51,342 nt of DNA from JBAZOY01 sp041648505. Lineage in GTDB: Bacteria > Desulfobacterota > Syntrophia > Syntrophales > CG2-30-49-12. The notes beneath the pieces were generated by a model, which worked only from the letters and a program-made list of their open reading frames with translations, had not been told where the DNA came from and did no database searches. This document shows positions 23,620-32,360 of the stretch, one piece after another. The position numbers and the translations under genes were made by a program. The stretch is from assembly GCA_041648505.1 (NCBI GenBank), contig JBAZOY010000010.1:1-51342 (forward strand), in the 5' to 3' direction. Every line of letters starts with the position of its first letter. The stretch's first letter is position 1.

Positions 23620-26070
23620 TCATCCATTGGTATAAACATTTGTTGGGATATGAGGTTTACTGATAACAGGGGGAGCGGGCATATATTTATCCTCCTCGCA
23701 GGTTTCGCTTTTTCTCGTCGCGTCATCAAGAAGAAGCGCCCATTTCAAGACCTCGTCAACATGGTCTACAAATACTATTTTTAATGCCTTCAAAACATTG
23801 GCTGGGACATCAGCCAGATCTTTTTCATTGTCTCTGGGGACGATGACTGTCTTTATGTTTCCCCGGTGAGCGGCAAGAAGTTTTTCCTTTAAACCACCGA
23901 TTGGTAACACCCTGCCTCTCAGGGTGATTTCACCGGTCATGGCTAAATCTGCACGAACTTTTCTTTTCATAAAAGCAGAGGCTATGGACGTGGCCAGGGC
24001 AATACCTGCCGATGGTCCATCCTTTGGTATAGCACCCTCTGGTACATGCACATGGATGTCGGTTTCCTTGTAAAAATTCCCCGGTAAACCAAATTGTTCT
24101 GCCCTCGCACGAATATAAGTCAGGGCCGCCTGGGCAGATTCCTGCATCACATCTCCCAGTTTCCCTGTAAGTATCATTTTACCTGTCCCTTGCATGAGCG
24201 AAGTTTCAATGGCAAGAAGTTCTCCTCCTGCTTCCGTCCATGCCAGACCGATGGTCAGCCCGATTTCATTTTTCCCCTCTGTTTCGCCGTGTCTGAATTT
24301 CTGCACTCCCAAGTATTTCTGAATAGACGAAGAGGTGATCTTGATCTTTTCGTTTCCACCGTTAGTGACGATCTCTCGGGCCACCTTTCTGCACATGGAG
24401 GCGATTTCTCTTTCCAAGTTTCTGACTCCGGCTTCCCTTGTATATTTTCTTATGACGTTCAGTAGTGCGCCGTCTGAGAAAGATATGTTATCCTTGGTAA
24501 GACCGTTGGCCTCCAAAGCTTTGGTAACGAGAAACTTTTTGGCAATATTCAATTTTTCCGGCTCCGTATAACCCGCAATTCGAATCACTTCCATTCTGTC
24601 CTGGAGAGGAGCTGGTATGGTTTGCAGAACATTGGCCGTTGTAATAAACATTATATCGGAGAGGTCATAATCAACTTCCAGGTAATTGTCGTTAAAAGCA
24701 TTATTCTGTTCCAAATCAAGAACCTCAAGAAGGGCTGCTGAAGGATCTCCTCGAAAATCTGAACTCAATTTATCTACCTCATCCAGACAAAATACCGGAT
24801 TATTAGCGCCCGCTTTTTTCAATAACTGAATAATCTTTCCCGGCAGGGCACCGATGTATGTCCTTCTATGACCTCTAATCTCGGCTTCATCTCTGAGACC
24901 ACCTAATGACATCCTGACAAATTTTCTATTGGTTGCCCGTGCAACAGATTTTGCTATAGATGTTTTACCCACACCTGGAGGACCGACAAGACAGAGGATG
25001 GAACCTTTATTTTTCTGTACCAAAATTTGAACGGCTAGATACTCGATAATCCGTTCTTTTACTTTTTTCAGGCCATAATGGTCCTCTTCCAGGATCGCCT
25101 CTGATTCTTTTAGTGTGTAGTTGTTTTCAGTCTTTTCAGACCACGGCAAATCCAGCAACCAGTCAATATAATTTCTGACCACCGTAGACTCAGCAGACAT
25201 GGGAGCCATCATCTGTAATTTTTTAATTTCGTGTTTGACTTTTTTATGGGCTTCTTCTGATAGTTTTTTTTCATCCAATTTTTTTTCTAGTTCCGCTATC
25301 TCATTCTTCAAATCATCTTTGTCGCCCATTTCTTTCTGGATGGCCCTCATCTGTTCGTTAAGGTAGTAATCTTTCTGAGTCTTTTCCATCTGTTTTTTGA
25401 CCCGGCTCTTGATCTTTTCCTCAATTTCCAGGACCTCTACCTCTCCAAAGATCAGCTTATAGATTGTTTCCAGTCTGTCGTTGATATTACATATTTCCAG
25501 AACTTTCTGCTTATCTTCGAGCTTGATATTGACATGGGATACAACTACATCTGCCATCTTTGAAGGATTTTTTATGGATGCTATAGTACCAACCATCTCT
25601 ACAGGCACCTTTTTGGTTAGTTTTAGGTAAGATTCAAAGGCTTCTCTTACACCCCTCATCAGGGCTTCTGTCTTTACTTCATCTTGATCCTCAATATTTT
25701 CCAACTCTTGAACTTCGACATGAAAGTGTTCTTCGTTCGATAGGTATTCCTTAATGATAGCCCGTTTTTTTCCTTCGACAAGAACTTTAACCGTTCCGTC
25801 GGGAAGCCTGAGAAGCTGAATGATAGCCGCGATTGTGCCAATACGGTACATATCATCTTCTGCCGGATTATCTTTCAGTGCATCCTTCTGGGCTACCAGA
25901 AATAAGCCCTTCTCATGCTTCATGGCAGATTCGAGGGTAGCAATGGATTTTTCCCTCCCCACAAAAAGTGGGACAATCATGTGGGGAAATACAACAATAT
26001 CCCTCAGGGGCAAGAGTGGTATGGCCAATATTTCGGGATCATTTTCTTTATTCTTAGTAGACTTTAACAT
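23620..26070 (-). CDS. lon: ATP-dependent Lon protease
   Basis: Cytoplasmic AAA+ serine protease that removes damaged proteins. The 816-residue chain has the N-terminal substrate domain (PLLPLRDIVVFPHMI), a Walker A GPPGVGKTS, Walker B CLDEVDK, and the C-terminal protease with catalytic S687 in PKDGPSAGIAL and K730 in GLKEKLLAAHR. The C-terminal tail after the protease (about 30 residues ending NVYTNG) is a little extended. Operon order is tig-clpP-clpX-lon on the minus strand, with tRNA-Val downstream. Spacing to clpX is 15 bases. No CIRCE element or heat-shock promoter was seen next to it. Confidence 0.97.
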   Translation of the reverse strand: MLKSTKNKENDPEILAIPLLPLRDIVVFPHMIVPLFVGREKSIATLESAMKHEKGLFLVAQKDALKDNPAEDDMYRIGTIAAIIQLLRLPDGTVKVLVEGKKRAIIKEYLSNEEHFHVEVQELENIEDQDEVKTEALMRGVREAFESYLKLTKKVPVEMVGTIASIKNPSKMADVVVSHVNIKLEDKQKVLEICNINDRLETIYKLIFGEVEVLEIEEKIKSRVKKQMEKTQKDYYLNEQMRAIQKEMGDKDDLKNEIAELEKKLDEKKLSEEAHKKVKHEIKKLQMMAPMSAESTVVRNYIDWLLDLPWSEKTENNYTLKESEAILEEDHYGLKKVKERIIEYLAVQILVQKNKGSILCLVGPPGVGKTSIAKSVARATNRKFVRMSLGGLRDEAEIRGHRRTYIGALPGKIIQLLKKAGANNPVFCLDEVDKLSSDFRGDPSAALLEVLDLEQNNAFNDNYLEVDYDLSDIMFITTANVLQTIPAPLQDRMEVIRIAGYTEPEKLNIAKKFLVTKALEANGLTKDNISFSDGALLNVIRKYTREAGVRNLEREIASMCRKVAREIVTNGGNEKIKITSSSIQKYLGVQKFRHGETEGKNEIGLTIGLAWTEAGGELLAIETSLMQGTGKMILTGKLGDVMQESAQAALTYIRARAEQFGLPGNFYKETDIHVHVPEGAIPKDGPSAGIALATSIASAFMKRKVRADLAMTGEITLRGRVLPIGGLKEKLLAAHRGNIKTVIVPRDNEKDLADVPANVLKALKIVFVDHVDEVLKWALLLDDATRKSETCEEDKYMPAPPVISKPHIPTNVYTNG

Positions 26071-26085
26071 TTTAACACCATTATT

Positions 26086-27345
26086 TTAAGCCATCTCAGA
26101 TTTCGCCTCGTAAAGCAGAATAGGCTGTTCTTTATTTAGAATAACATCTTCACTAATAACACACTCCCTTACGTCCTGACGTGAGGGTATGTCATACATA
26201 ATGTCCAGCATGGTATTTTCGAGGATTGAGCGCAACCCCCTCGCTCCCGCTTGTCTCTTTATGGACAATTTAGCTATTGCCCTTAAGGCACCGTCTGTGA
26301 ATTTAAGTTTTACATTTTCCAGTTCAAATAACTTTTTGTACTGCTTGACAATAGAATCTTTCGGTTCAAGCAGGATCTTTACCAAATTATCTTCATCTAA
26401 ATCATTCAAGGTGGCAATTACAGGTAATCTTCCAATAAATTCAGGTATCAACCCATATTTTAAAAGATCTTCAGGTTGTAGATCCGACAATAATTCTCCG
26501 ATCTTTTTTTCCTGTTTGCTTTTGATATCTGCTCCAAAACCCATTAAATTGGCGCCAATTCGCTTGGCAATAATATCTTCGAGACCATTGAACGTCCCAC
26601 CACAGATAAACAATATATTCAGTGTGTCTATCTGAATAAATTCCTGCTGTGGATGTTTTCTTCCTCCCTTAGGCGGTATATTTGCCGTTGTACCTTCCAT
26701 GATTTTTAAAAGAGCCTGCTGAACGCCTTCACCGGACACATCTCTTGTAATGGAGGGATTTCCCGATTTTCGTGCAATCTTGTCAATTTCATCTATATAG
26801 ACAATCCCTTTCGATGCCCTCTCCACATCATAATTGGCATTTTGAAGAAGGCTCAGGATTATATTCTCTACATCCTCTCCCACATATCCGGCTTCAGTCA
26901 AATTGGTCGCATCGGCAATGGTAAAAGGGACATTCAAGGTTTTGGCAAGGGTTTTTGCCAGAAGTGTCTTACCTGAACCGGTAGGACCAATTAGCAGGAT
27001 GTTACTTTTCTGAATTTCAACCGAATCTTTATCAAGATTCGAATAAAGCCGTCCGTAATGATTATAAACAGCTACTGAGAGAACCTTTTTCGGCTTATCC
27101 TGGCCGATCACATACTGATCAAGAAAGTTTTTAATAACTTTTGGTTTTGGAAAAACGTCTCTATATTGTTCAATGCCAGGTTTATCGTATTCCTCTTCAA
27201 TAATACACTTGCATAGTTCTACACATTCATCACATATATATGCCGCAGGTCCTGCGACTAACTTTTTAACTTCACCCTGCGCTTTCCCACAGAACGAGCA
27301 GAAAAGCATCTGCCCCTCCTGAAACTCTCTTCCTCTATTGGTCAC
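26086..27345 (-). CDS. clpX: ATP-dependent Clp protease ATP-binding subunit ClpX
   Basis: Unfoldase that feeds tagged proteins to ClpP. The zinc-binding domain has four cysteines at 16, 19, 38 and 41 (CSFC, CDEC); the AAA+ core has Walker A GPTGSGKT, EAGYVGEDVE and IDEIDKIARKS. IGF-type ClpP-binding loop region is represented by LMGFGAD. The start is GTG at 27345 with GGGAGG at nine bases upstream. Located 30 bases after clpP in a Tig-ClpP-ClpX-Lon operon, the usual arrangement in proteobacteria. Length 419 is normal. Confidence 0.98.
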   Translation of the reverse strand: MTNRGREFQEGQMLFCSFCGKAQGEVKKLVAGPAAYICDECVELCKCIIEEEYDKPGIEQYRDVFPKPKVIKNFLDQYVIGQDKPKKVLSVAVYNHYGRLYSNLDKDSVEIQKSNILLIGPTGSGKTLLAKTLAKTLNVPFTIADATNLTEAGYVGEDVENIILSLLQNANYDVERASKGIVYIDEIDKIARKSGNPSITRDVSGEGVQQALLKIMEGTTANIPPKGGRKHPQQEFIQIDTLNILFICGGTFNGLEDIIAKRIGANLMGFGADIKSKQEKKIGELLSDLQPEDLLKYGLIPEFIGRLPVIATLNDLDEDNLVKILLEPKDSIVKQYKKLFELENVKLKFTDGALRAIAKLSIKRQAGARGLRSILENTMLDIMYDIPSRQDVRECVISEDVILNKEQPILLYEAKSEMA

Positions 27346-27375
27346 AAGAAAAATACCTCCCGATACCTGATAACA

Positions 27376-27960
27376 TCATTTTTTCTTCACAATTATTTCA
27401 TCAATGATCCCATATTCCTTTGCCTGAAGAGATGTCATGTAGTAGTCCCTCTCCGTATCCGCTTCTATTTTTGTAATTGACTGATCGGTCAACTCAGCAA
27501 GAATATTATTTAATTCTTCTTTCAGGCGCAAAATTTCACGCGCCTGAATATTAATATCCGTAGCCTGACCCTGAAAGCCACCAAGTGGTTGGTGTATCAA
27601 TATTCTGGAATGAGGTAAAGCATATCTTTTACCTTTTTCACCGGCAGCAAGAAGGAGGGCGCCCATACTGGCTGCCTGTCCCATGGAGAGAGTACAGACG
27701 GGAGGCTTAATGTATTGCATGGTATCATAAATCGCAAGGCCGGAACTGACCATTCCTCCTGGAGTATTTAGATAGAAGAAAATTTCCTTATCAGGATTTT
27801 CCGATTCAAGATAGAGCATCTGGGCGATAACAAGATTTGCCACATCATCATCAATGGCTGTTCCAAGAAAAACAATCCTCTCCTTTAAAAGCCTTGAATA
27901 GATATCAAAAGCCCGCTCACCCCTCCCATCTTGTTCGACCACAATGGGAACCAGAGTCAA
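27376..27960 (-). CDS. clpP: ATP-dependent Clp protease proteolytic subunit ClpP
   Basis: The serine peptidase core with catalytic triad S98 (GQAASMG), H123 (ILIHQPLGG) and D172 (TERDYYM). The usual NSPGG is replaced by NTPGG, a conservative change. It starts with TTG at 27960, preceded by AGGAGG eight bases upstream and following the tig stop. Length 194 is standard. Heptameric rings associate with ClpX encoded just downstream. One to two bases separate it from tig, so translation is likely coupled. Confidence 0.97.
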   Translation of the reverse strand: MTLVPIVVEQDGRGERAFDIYSRLLKERIVFLGTAIDDDVANLVIAQMLYLESENPDKEIFFYLNTPGGMVSSGLAIYDTMQYIKPPVCTLSMGQAASMGALLLAAGEKGKRYALPHSRILIHQPLGGFQGQATDINIQAREILRLKEELNNILAELTDQSITKIEADTERDYYMTSLQAKEYGIIDEIIVKKK

Positions 27961-27961
27961 T

Positions 27962-29293
27962 CTATTTTCCTCCTATATTTTCGTCTTTCACTTTTTTCAC
28001 GACGGTTATGTTTGATTTTCCCTTTATAAAATCAAAAGTTTTTTCATTAAGGATTTCATCTCTTACATGATCAATTTTACCGCTCTTTTCAAAAGATTCT
28101 CTCAAAGAATCATATTCTTGGGTGATTTCACGAGCAATATCTTTAAGCCTGTCTTCAACCTCTTTTTCATCAACGGTAATAGACTCTTTTTGGGCAATAG
28201 CTTTCAAAAGAAGGATAGATTTGACTATGTTGGTTGCTTCATCTCTGAAGTGGTCACGAAACTTGAGGCTAAATTCGGTAGCTTCTTTTTGAGCCATCCC
28301 ACTTGAAATCATTTTCTGTTGAGTATCAGCCATTATGTAATATAGCTGTCGTTCTACAAATGAAGATGGCACTTCAAATTCATTAGTTTCCAGGATCTTT
28401 TTCTTAATAAGTTCTTTTAAGGCCAAATCAGCCTTGTTGTGATTTTCATCTTGTAGAGATTTACAGAGATGTTCCTTAAGTTCTTCAATGGATTCAAACT
28501 TATCGAAATTACGGATAAAGTTCTCGTCCAGATTGGGTAATTTTTTCTCCCTTATGTTTTTCAAGTTTACAGTAAATAAAACTTCTTTTCCCGCTATATG
28601 CTTTGCAGGGTACTCATCGGGAAACTTTAACTGTATTTGTTTTGATTCTCCCCCTCCCGTCCCTATTAACTGTTCTTCAAAACCGGGGAAAATTGTCCCA
28701 CGGCCGACTTCCATGGAATAATCTTTTGCCGTTAGTTCCTTAAGGGATTTCCCAGCAACAGTTCCTTCAAAATCGAGGGTAACAAGATCGCCTTCCTTAA
28801 CTCCTCTGTCCTTTCCTACATCTTCCAGAGTAGCAAACATATGCCTGATCCGCTCAAGCCTTTCATCAACATCTCCTTCTGTAACCTCAAATTCATCTCT
28901 CTCAAGTTCTAAATCAGTGTAACCCTTCGGTTCAATGAAAGGCTCCACCTCAACAGTTGCCGTAAAGGTAAAATCCTTATTTTTTTCAATTTTCGTTTGA
29001 TCAATGTATGGCTGCGTTAGGGGAACTATATCATTTTTTTCTAAGGCCTCTTGATAAGACTTTTTGAAGAGATTTGAGATTACCTCATTTTCTGCATGTT
29101 CCTTATAGTAAACCTCCAAAACATCCCGGGGGATTCTTCCCTGTCTAAACCCCTTGATTTTAGCTGATTTAGCCACACTACGATAGACTGTATCCAGTTC
29201 CTTCTTTACATCCACCCAGGGAATGTCGAATAAAATTTTCTTTTTAACAGGACTGATTTCTTCAATCTTTACAGCCGTGCTTGTGTCACTCAC
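27962..29293 (-). CDS. tig: Trigger factor, ribosome-associated chaperone and peptidyl-prolyl isomerase
   Basis: The 443 residues have an N-terminal ribosome-binding domain with GFRQGRIPRDVLE (the GFRxGxxP signature), a central FKBP-like isomerase domain (GDLVTLDFEGTVAGKS, GFEEQLIGTGGGE, FPDEYPAKHIAGKEVLFTV) and a C-terminal helical domain with FVERQLYYIM. It binds nascent chains at the exit tunnel. The start is GTG at 29293 with AAGGAG upstream. It is first in the tig-clpP-clpX-lon operon and sits just downstream of tRNA-Leu, with which it may be cotranscribed. Confidence 0.97.
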   Translation of the reverse strand: MSDTSTAVKIEEISPVKKKILFDIPWVDVKKELDTVYRSVAKSAKIKGFRQGRIPRDVLEVYYKEHAENEVISNLFKKSYQEALEKNDIVPLTQPYIDQTKIEKNKDFTFTATVEVEPFIEPKGYTDLELERDEFEVTEGDVDERLERIRHMFATLEDVGKDRGVKEGDLVTLDFEGTVAGKSLKELTAKDYSMEVGRGTIFPGFEEQLIGTGGGESKQIQLKFPDEYPAKHIAGKEVLFTVNLKNIREKKLPNLDENFIRNFDKFESIEELKEHLCKSLQDENHNKADLALKELIKKKILETNEFEVPSSFVERQLYYIMADTQQKMISSGMAQKEATEFSLKFRDHFRDEATNIVKSILLLKAIAQKESITVDEKEVEDRLKDIAREITQEYDSLRESFEKSGKIDHVRDEILNEKTFDFIKGKSNITVVKKVKDENIGGK

Positions 29294-29344
29294 AATAATT
29301 AATTCTCCTTTTTAACATATATACAAATTGGCTCTTCTACATAT

Positions 29345-29431
29345 TGGTGCGAGAGAGGGGACTCGAACCCCTAACCGCATAAGCGGGCTGGATCCTAAGT
29401 CCAGTGCGTCTGCCAGTTCCGCCACTCTCGC
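29345..29431 (-). tRNA. tRNA-Leu (TAG)
   Basis: An 87-base class II tRNA with acceptor GCGAGAG/CTCTCGC, anticodon loop containing TAG within ACTTAGGA, a long variable arm (CCCGCTTATGCGG) and an encoded CCA. Same strand and upstream of tig. Confidence 0.96.
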
Positions 29432-29902
29432 AAAGCGGAAATCCACAATAAATATATCCATTCCCTTTTCAATTGTCAACGGTAATTATCCGCGCCGGAC
29501 AGATTAAGAACCTGAAGCTTAAAGCTATACGAAGGCATCTGAAAATTTAATCGGCTTTAAATAAACCATGGAGGAGGAAAAATAAATTAAAACCTTGTCA
29601 ATATTTGTGCAGGTAAAAAAGGCCAAAGGCACCACAAGGGAAAAATGTAAATAGATATGCGTTAAGGCGACAGATCTAACAAATGCCGTGCAATTTAAAA
29701 AAAGGTTAAACAGCAAACAGATAAAACAACTATTTCCTTTTTGCCAATAGATTCAGGATGTTTGAAAAGAAGCGGGTTAAAAAGCTTGACAGGAGAGTAT
29801 GTTTTTTGGTAATCGGTTTAGCAGGATGAAGTCTGAAGACCGAAAGGGATATCCGAAAATACTTATTCGCCGCAAGGTTTTATTTATAAAAGGAGGTACT
29901 AT
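29432..29902. other. Intergenic region between tRNA-Leu and the MaoC genes
   Basis: About 470 A/T-rich bases. Two minus-strand frames here have no coding signs. A possible promoter for the downstream pair is listed separately. No repeat or RNA structure is obvious. Confidence 0.5.
29786..29815 (+). promoter_or_regulatory. Candidate promoter for the MaoC-like pair
   Basis: TTGACA (29786-29791) and TAATCG (29810-29815), spacing 18, about 88 bases upstream of the first MaoC-like gene. The -10 is poor, so confidence is low. Confidence 0.35.
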
Positions 29903-30370
29903 GTGGCTATAGAGGAATTGAAAAAATTCATCGGTAAAACCGATGCCCCCTATCTTTTGGATGTGGAAAAGGGAGCGATAAAGAGATACGCCGAGGCCGT
30001 AGGTGACCTTAATCCTCTTTATCACGATGAGGAATATGCCAGAGCATCAAAGCATGGGGCAATTATATGTCCTCCGGGTTTTTTTGGCTGGGCTGTAAAA
30101 TCACGTCCCTACCTTAGCGAAACCCGGCAAGAAGTGCTTGAGAATTTAGCAAAGGCTGGTTATAAGCATTTCCTGGATGGTGGGACCGATTTCGAGTTTG
30201 TGCTGCCTGTACGTGCAGGTGATAAACTTGTCGCTTCGGGGAGAATTGCCGATATTTATGAACGGGACGGTAAAAAGGGAAACTTGGTATTTGCAGTTAC
30301 CGAGATAACTTATATTAATCAAAATGGTGATCAGGTAGCTACAGTACGCTGGACTCTGGTCTGTAGTTAA
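29903..30370 (+). CDS. MaoC-like (FAS1-type) dehydratase N-domain protein
   Basis: The 155 residues match a hot-dog fold hydratase of the MaoC N-terminal (FAS1-like) type: EKGAIKRYAEAVGDLNPLYHDEEYARAS, the conserved PPGF after it, and FEFVLPVRAGDKLVASGRIADIYERDGK near the end. This subunit has the fold but not the catalytic D-x-H loop of full MaoC hydratases. GTG at 29903 follows an AGGAGGT site. It is paired with the next MaoC-fold gene (22 bases between), a heterodimer like that of HadAB-type enoyl hydratases. The pair probably hydrates or dehydrates an acyl-CoA or acyl-carrier substrate; the exact one is unknown. Confidence 0.85.
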   Translation: MAIEELKKFIGKTDAPYLLDVEKGAIKRYAEAVGDLNPLYHDEEYARASKHGAIICPPGFFGWAVKSRPYLSETRQEVLENLAKAGYKHFLDGGTDFEFVLPVRAGDKLVASGRIADIYERDGKKGNLVFAVTEITYINQNGDQVATVRWTLVCS

Positions 30371-30392
30371 TATATTTCTGGAGGTGGAAAAG

Positions 30393-30857
30393 GTGGCCAA
30401 GCAATTATATTGGGAAGATTTGGAAACAGGTAATGAAGCTACTCCATTGCCTAAAATTCCTACCACTCAAATATTGGTAAAATGGGCCGGAGCGTCCGGT
30501 GATTTCAATCCGGCTCACTACGAAGATTCGTTTGCCAAATCCCAGGGTTTGGAACGAGCCTATGTTCATGGACAGCTTAAGCGTGCTTGGCTATGCCAGC
30601 TTATGACCGATTGGATCGGGGAACAGGGAATATTGAAGAAGTTGTCCTGTCAATTCCGGGCGGTGGATTGGCCCCGGTTGATGAAGACTATGAGGGAACC
30701 TCGGGAAGGGGATACCTGGTTGTGCAAGGGTACGGTCACGAGAAAATATGTTGAAGATGATCAACATCTTGTAGATTGCGATATCTGGGTGGAAAACGCT
30801 AAAGGAGAAAAGACAACGCCAGGTAAGGCTACAGTAGTTCTTCCCTCGCGGGGGTAA
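30393..30857 (+). CDS. MaoC-like hydratase, catalytic-type subunit
   Basis: This 154-residue partner has the active-site pattern of MaoC (R)-specific hydratases: WAGASGDFNPAHYEDSFAKS followed by VHGQLKRAWLCQLMTDW, in which D and H of FNPAH form the hydratase pair. Combined with the preceding gene it should form a two-subunit hydratase. I start at GTG 30393 because GGAGGT sits seven bases before it; an in-frame GTG at 30384 overlaps the ribosome site. No acyl-CoA ligase, thiolase or reductase lies near, so the pathway cannot be placed. Confidence 0.83.
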   Translation: MAKQLYWEDLETGNEATPLPKIPTTQILVKWAGASGDFNPAHYEDSFAKSQGLERAYVHGQLKRAWLCQLMTDWIGEQGILKKLSCQFRAVDWPRLMKTMREPREGDTWLCKGTVTRKYVEDDQHLVDCDIWVENAKGEKTTPGKATVVLPSRG

Positions 30858-30996
30858 TTATGACTTAAAGGAAAGAAACTGTTCAGTAGATACCAAAAGA
30901 TACCACGCGCGGAGCGATACGAAAATTAAACGAGACTCTAAGCGAGAAATAAGGAAGGTCAGACTAAAAAGTATAGAACTCGATAGTGGGTTGTAA

Positions 30997-31075
<79 letters not shown>

Positions 31076-31146
31076 ACATAGATATTTTTTAGTGAATATC
31101 ACCATAAAATATCTATGTCAAGAGCAAAAACGAAAAGGATAGGATT

Positions 31147-31764
31147 GTGAATATGCTTCAGAAGAAGGTTCTTATACTTATAATATTGGCAGTAATTATA
31201 AACTTTGTGTTTCCTTCTCTTTCTCTTACCGATATTTATAAATACGTGGATAGAGAAGGCATTCTTCACCTAACCAACGTTCCCACAGATGTTGATGCTA
31301 GATACGTACTCGTCTTAAAAGAAGAAAATGTGCGATCCGATTCGGGACCTGATGCGAAACTCTATGATCATCTGATCATAAAAGCAGCGAACAAGTATAA
31401 TGTTGATTCTGCTTTAATCAAAGCTATTATTAAGACAGAATCAAACTTTAATCCCCGGGCCATATCACCGAAGGGGGCCCAGGGGTTAATGCAGATCATG
31501 CCCGCGACAGCTTCTTACATGGAAATTCAAGATTCCTTACATCCTGAAAATAATATTGAAGGTGGGGTCCGGTATTTACGCTATCTCTTAAATCTTTTTA
31601 AAGGTGACCTTACCCTCGCACTGGCTGCCTACAATGCCGGTGAAGGGGCAGTAGCCCGACACAACAACTCCATTCCTCCCTATCAAGAAACACAGATATA
31701 TATACAGCGTGTTTTGAAGCATTTTAAAAAATATAGCAATTATAACGGTAAAGATGGGCGATAG
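31147..31764 (+). CDS. Exported lytic transglycosylase (SLT domain)
   Basis: A signal anchor (residues 6-25) leads to a short DUF4124-like segment (YKYVDREGILHLTNVPTD) and a goose-type lysozyme/SLT domain: catalytic E98 in IKTESNFNPRAISPKGAQGLMQIMPATA, then NIEGGVRYLRYLL and ALAAYNAGEGAV. It cleaves the glycan strands of peptidoglycan outside the inner membrane. Length 205 fits MltE/Slt-like enzymes of Desulfobacterota. The frame starts with GTG at 31147; ATG 31153 is equally possible. Convergent with the HhH gene, 18 bases apart. Confidence 0.92.
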   Translation: MNMLQKKVLILIILAVIINFVFPSLSLTDIYKYVDREGILHLTNVPTDVDARYVLVLKEENVRSDSGPDAKLYDHLIIKAANKYNVDSALIKAIIKTESNFNPRAISPKGAQGLMQIMPATASYMEIQDSLHPENNIEGGVRYLRYLLNLFKGDLTLALAAYNAGEGAVARHNNSIPPYQETQIYIQRVLKHFKKYSNYNGKDGR

Positions 31765-31782
31765 GAGAGATTTAAAGGGTTT

Positions 31783-32355
31783 TCAATCGGTGGTCCAATT
31801 ATCCTCAACATATAGGTACTTTCTTATCCCAGCTAATCTTTTTTCTTTTATTCCCGGTATTTTCATCAGACTTTCAATTTTTTGCAATTTCCCGTTCATT
31901 TCTCTAAAATGAATAATTTGCCACGCTGTTTTTTCACCAATCCCGGGAATAAGCATCAGATCATAAATAGAGGTCTGGTTAACGTCAATGGGGATGTTAA
32001 AAAACAACTTCTTAGCAGCACTCATTTCCCCTATACTTATTTGATCATCCTTGTTTATATTAACTGTCCTTCCGGTCGATAGTTTAGTGTTTTTTTCCTC
32101 CGAACCGTTTATACCTTCCACTTCGGCAATCTTCAAAGAATCGGGAACCATTGTATTTTCAGATATAAAGTATATCCCATTGCGATTCGTATCACCGGTC
32201 AGCTCTACTATTACCGAACCTGAGGATATATCACTGTAACGGATGGATACAGCCCGAAAAGGGTGCTGGTAAAGAAATAAGACTGCAAGGTAAATTATAG
32301 ATGTAATAACAACAAGGACAATTGATCCCTCAATTTGTCTGTTGCTGAGATGCAT
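31783..32355 (-). CDS. Membrane-anchored helix-hairpin-helix protein (ComEA-like)
   Basis: One membrane segment near residues 9-28, then a region of about 90 residues without clear homology, and a C-terminal ComEA-type pair of helix-hairpin-helix motifs: IPIDVNQTSIYDLMLIPGIGEKTAWQII and SLMKIPGIKEKRLAGIRKYL. Such proteins bind double-stranded DNA in the periplasm during uptake. The usual NiNTA of ComEA is DVNQT here. It is the last gene of a tsaE-lysC-HhH run, five bases after lysC. Whether the cell is competent is unknown; no other com genes are present. Confidence 0.83.
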   Translation of the reverse strand: MHLSNRQIEGSIVLVVITSIIYLAVLFLYQHPFRAVSIRYSDISSGSVIVELTGDTNRNGIYFISENTMVPDSLKIAEVEGINGSEEKNTKLSTGRTVNINKDDQISIGEMSAAKKLFFNIPIDVNQTSIYDLMLIPGIGEKTAWQIIHFREMNGKLQKIESLMKIPGIKEKRLAGIRKYLYVEDNWTTD

Positions 32356-32360
32356 GATAA

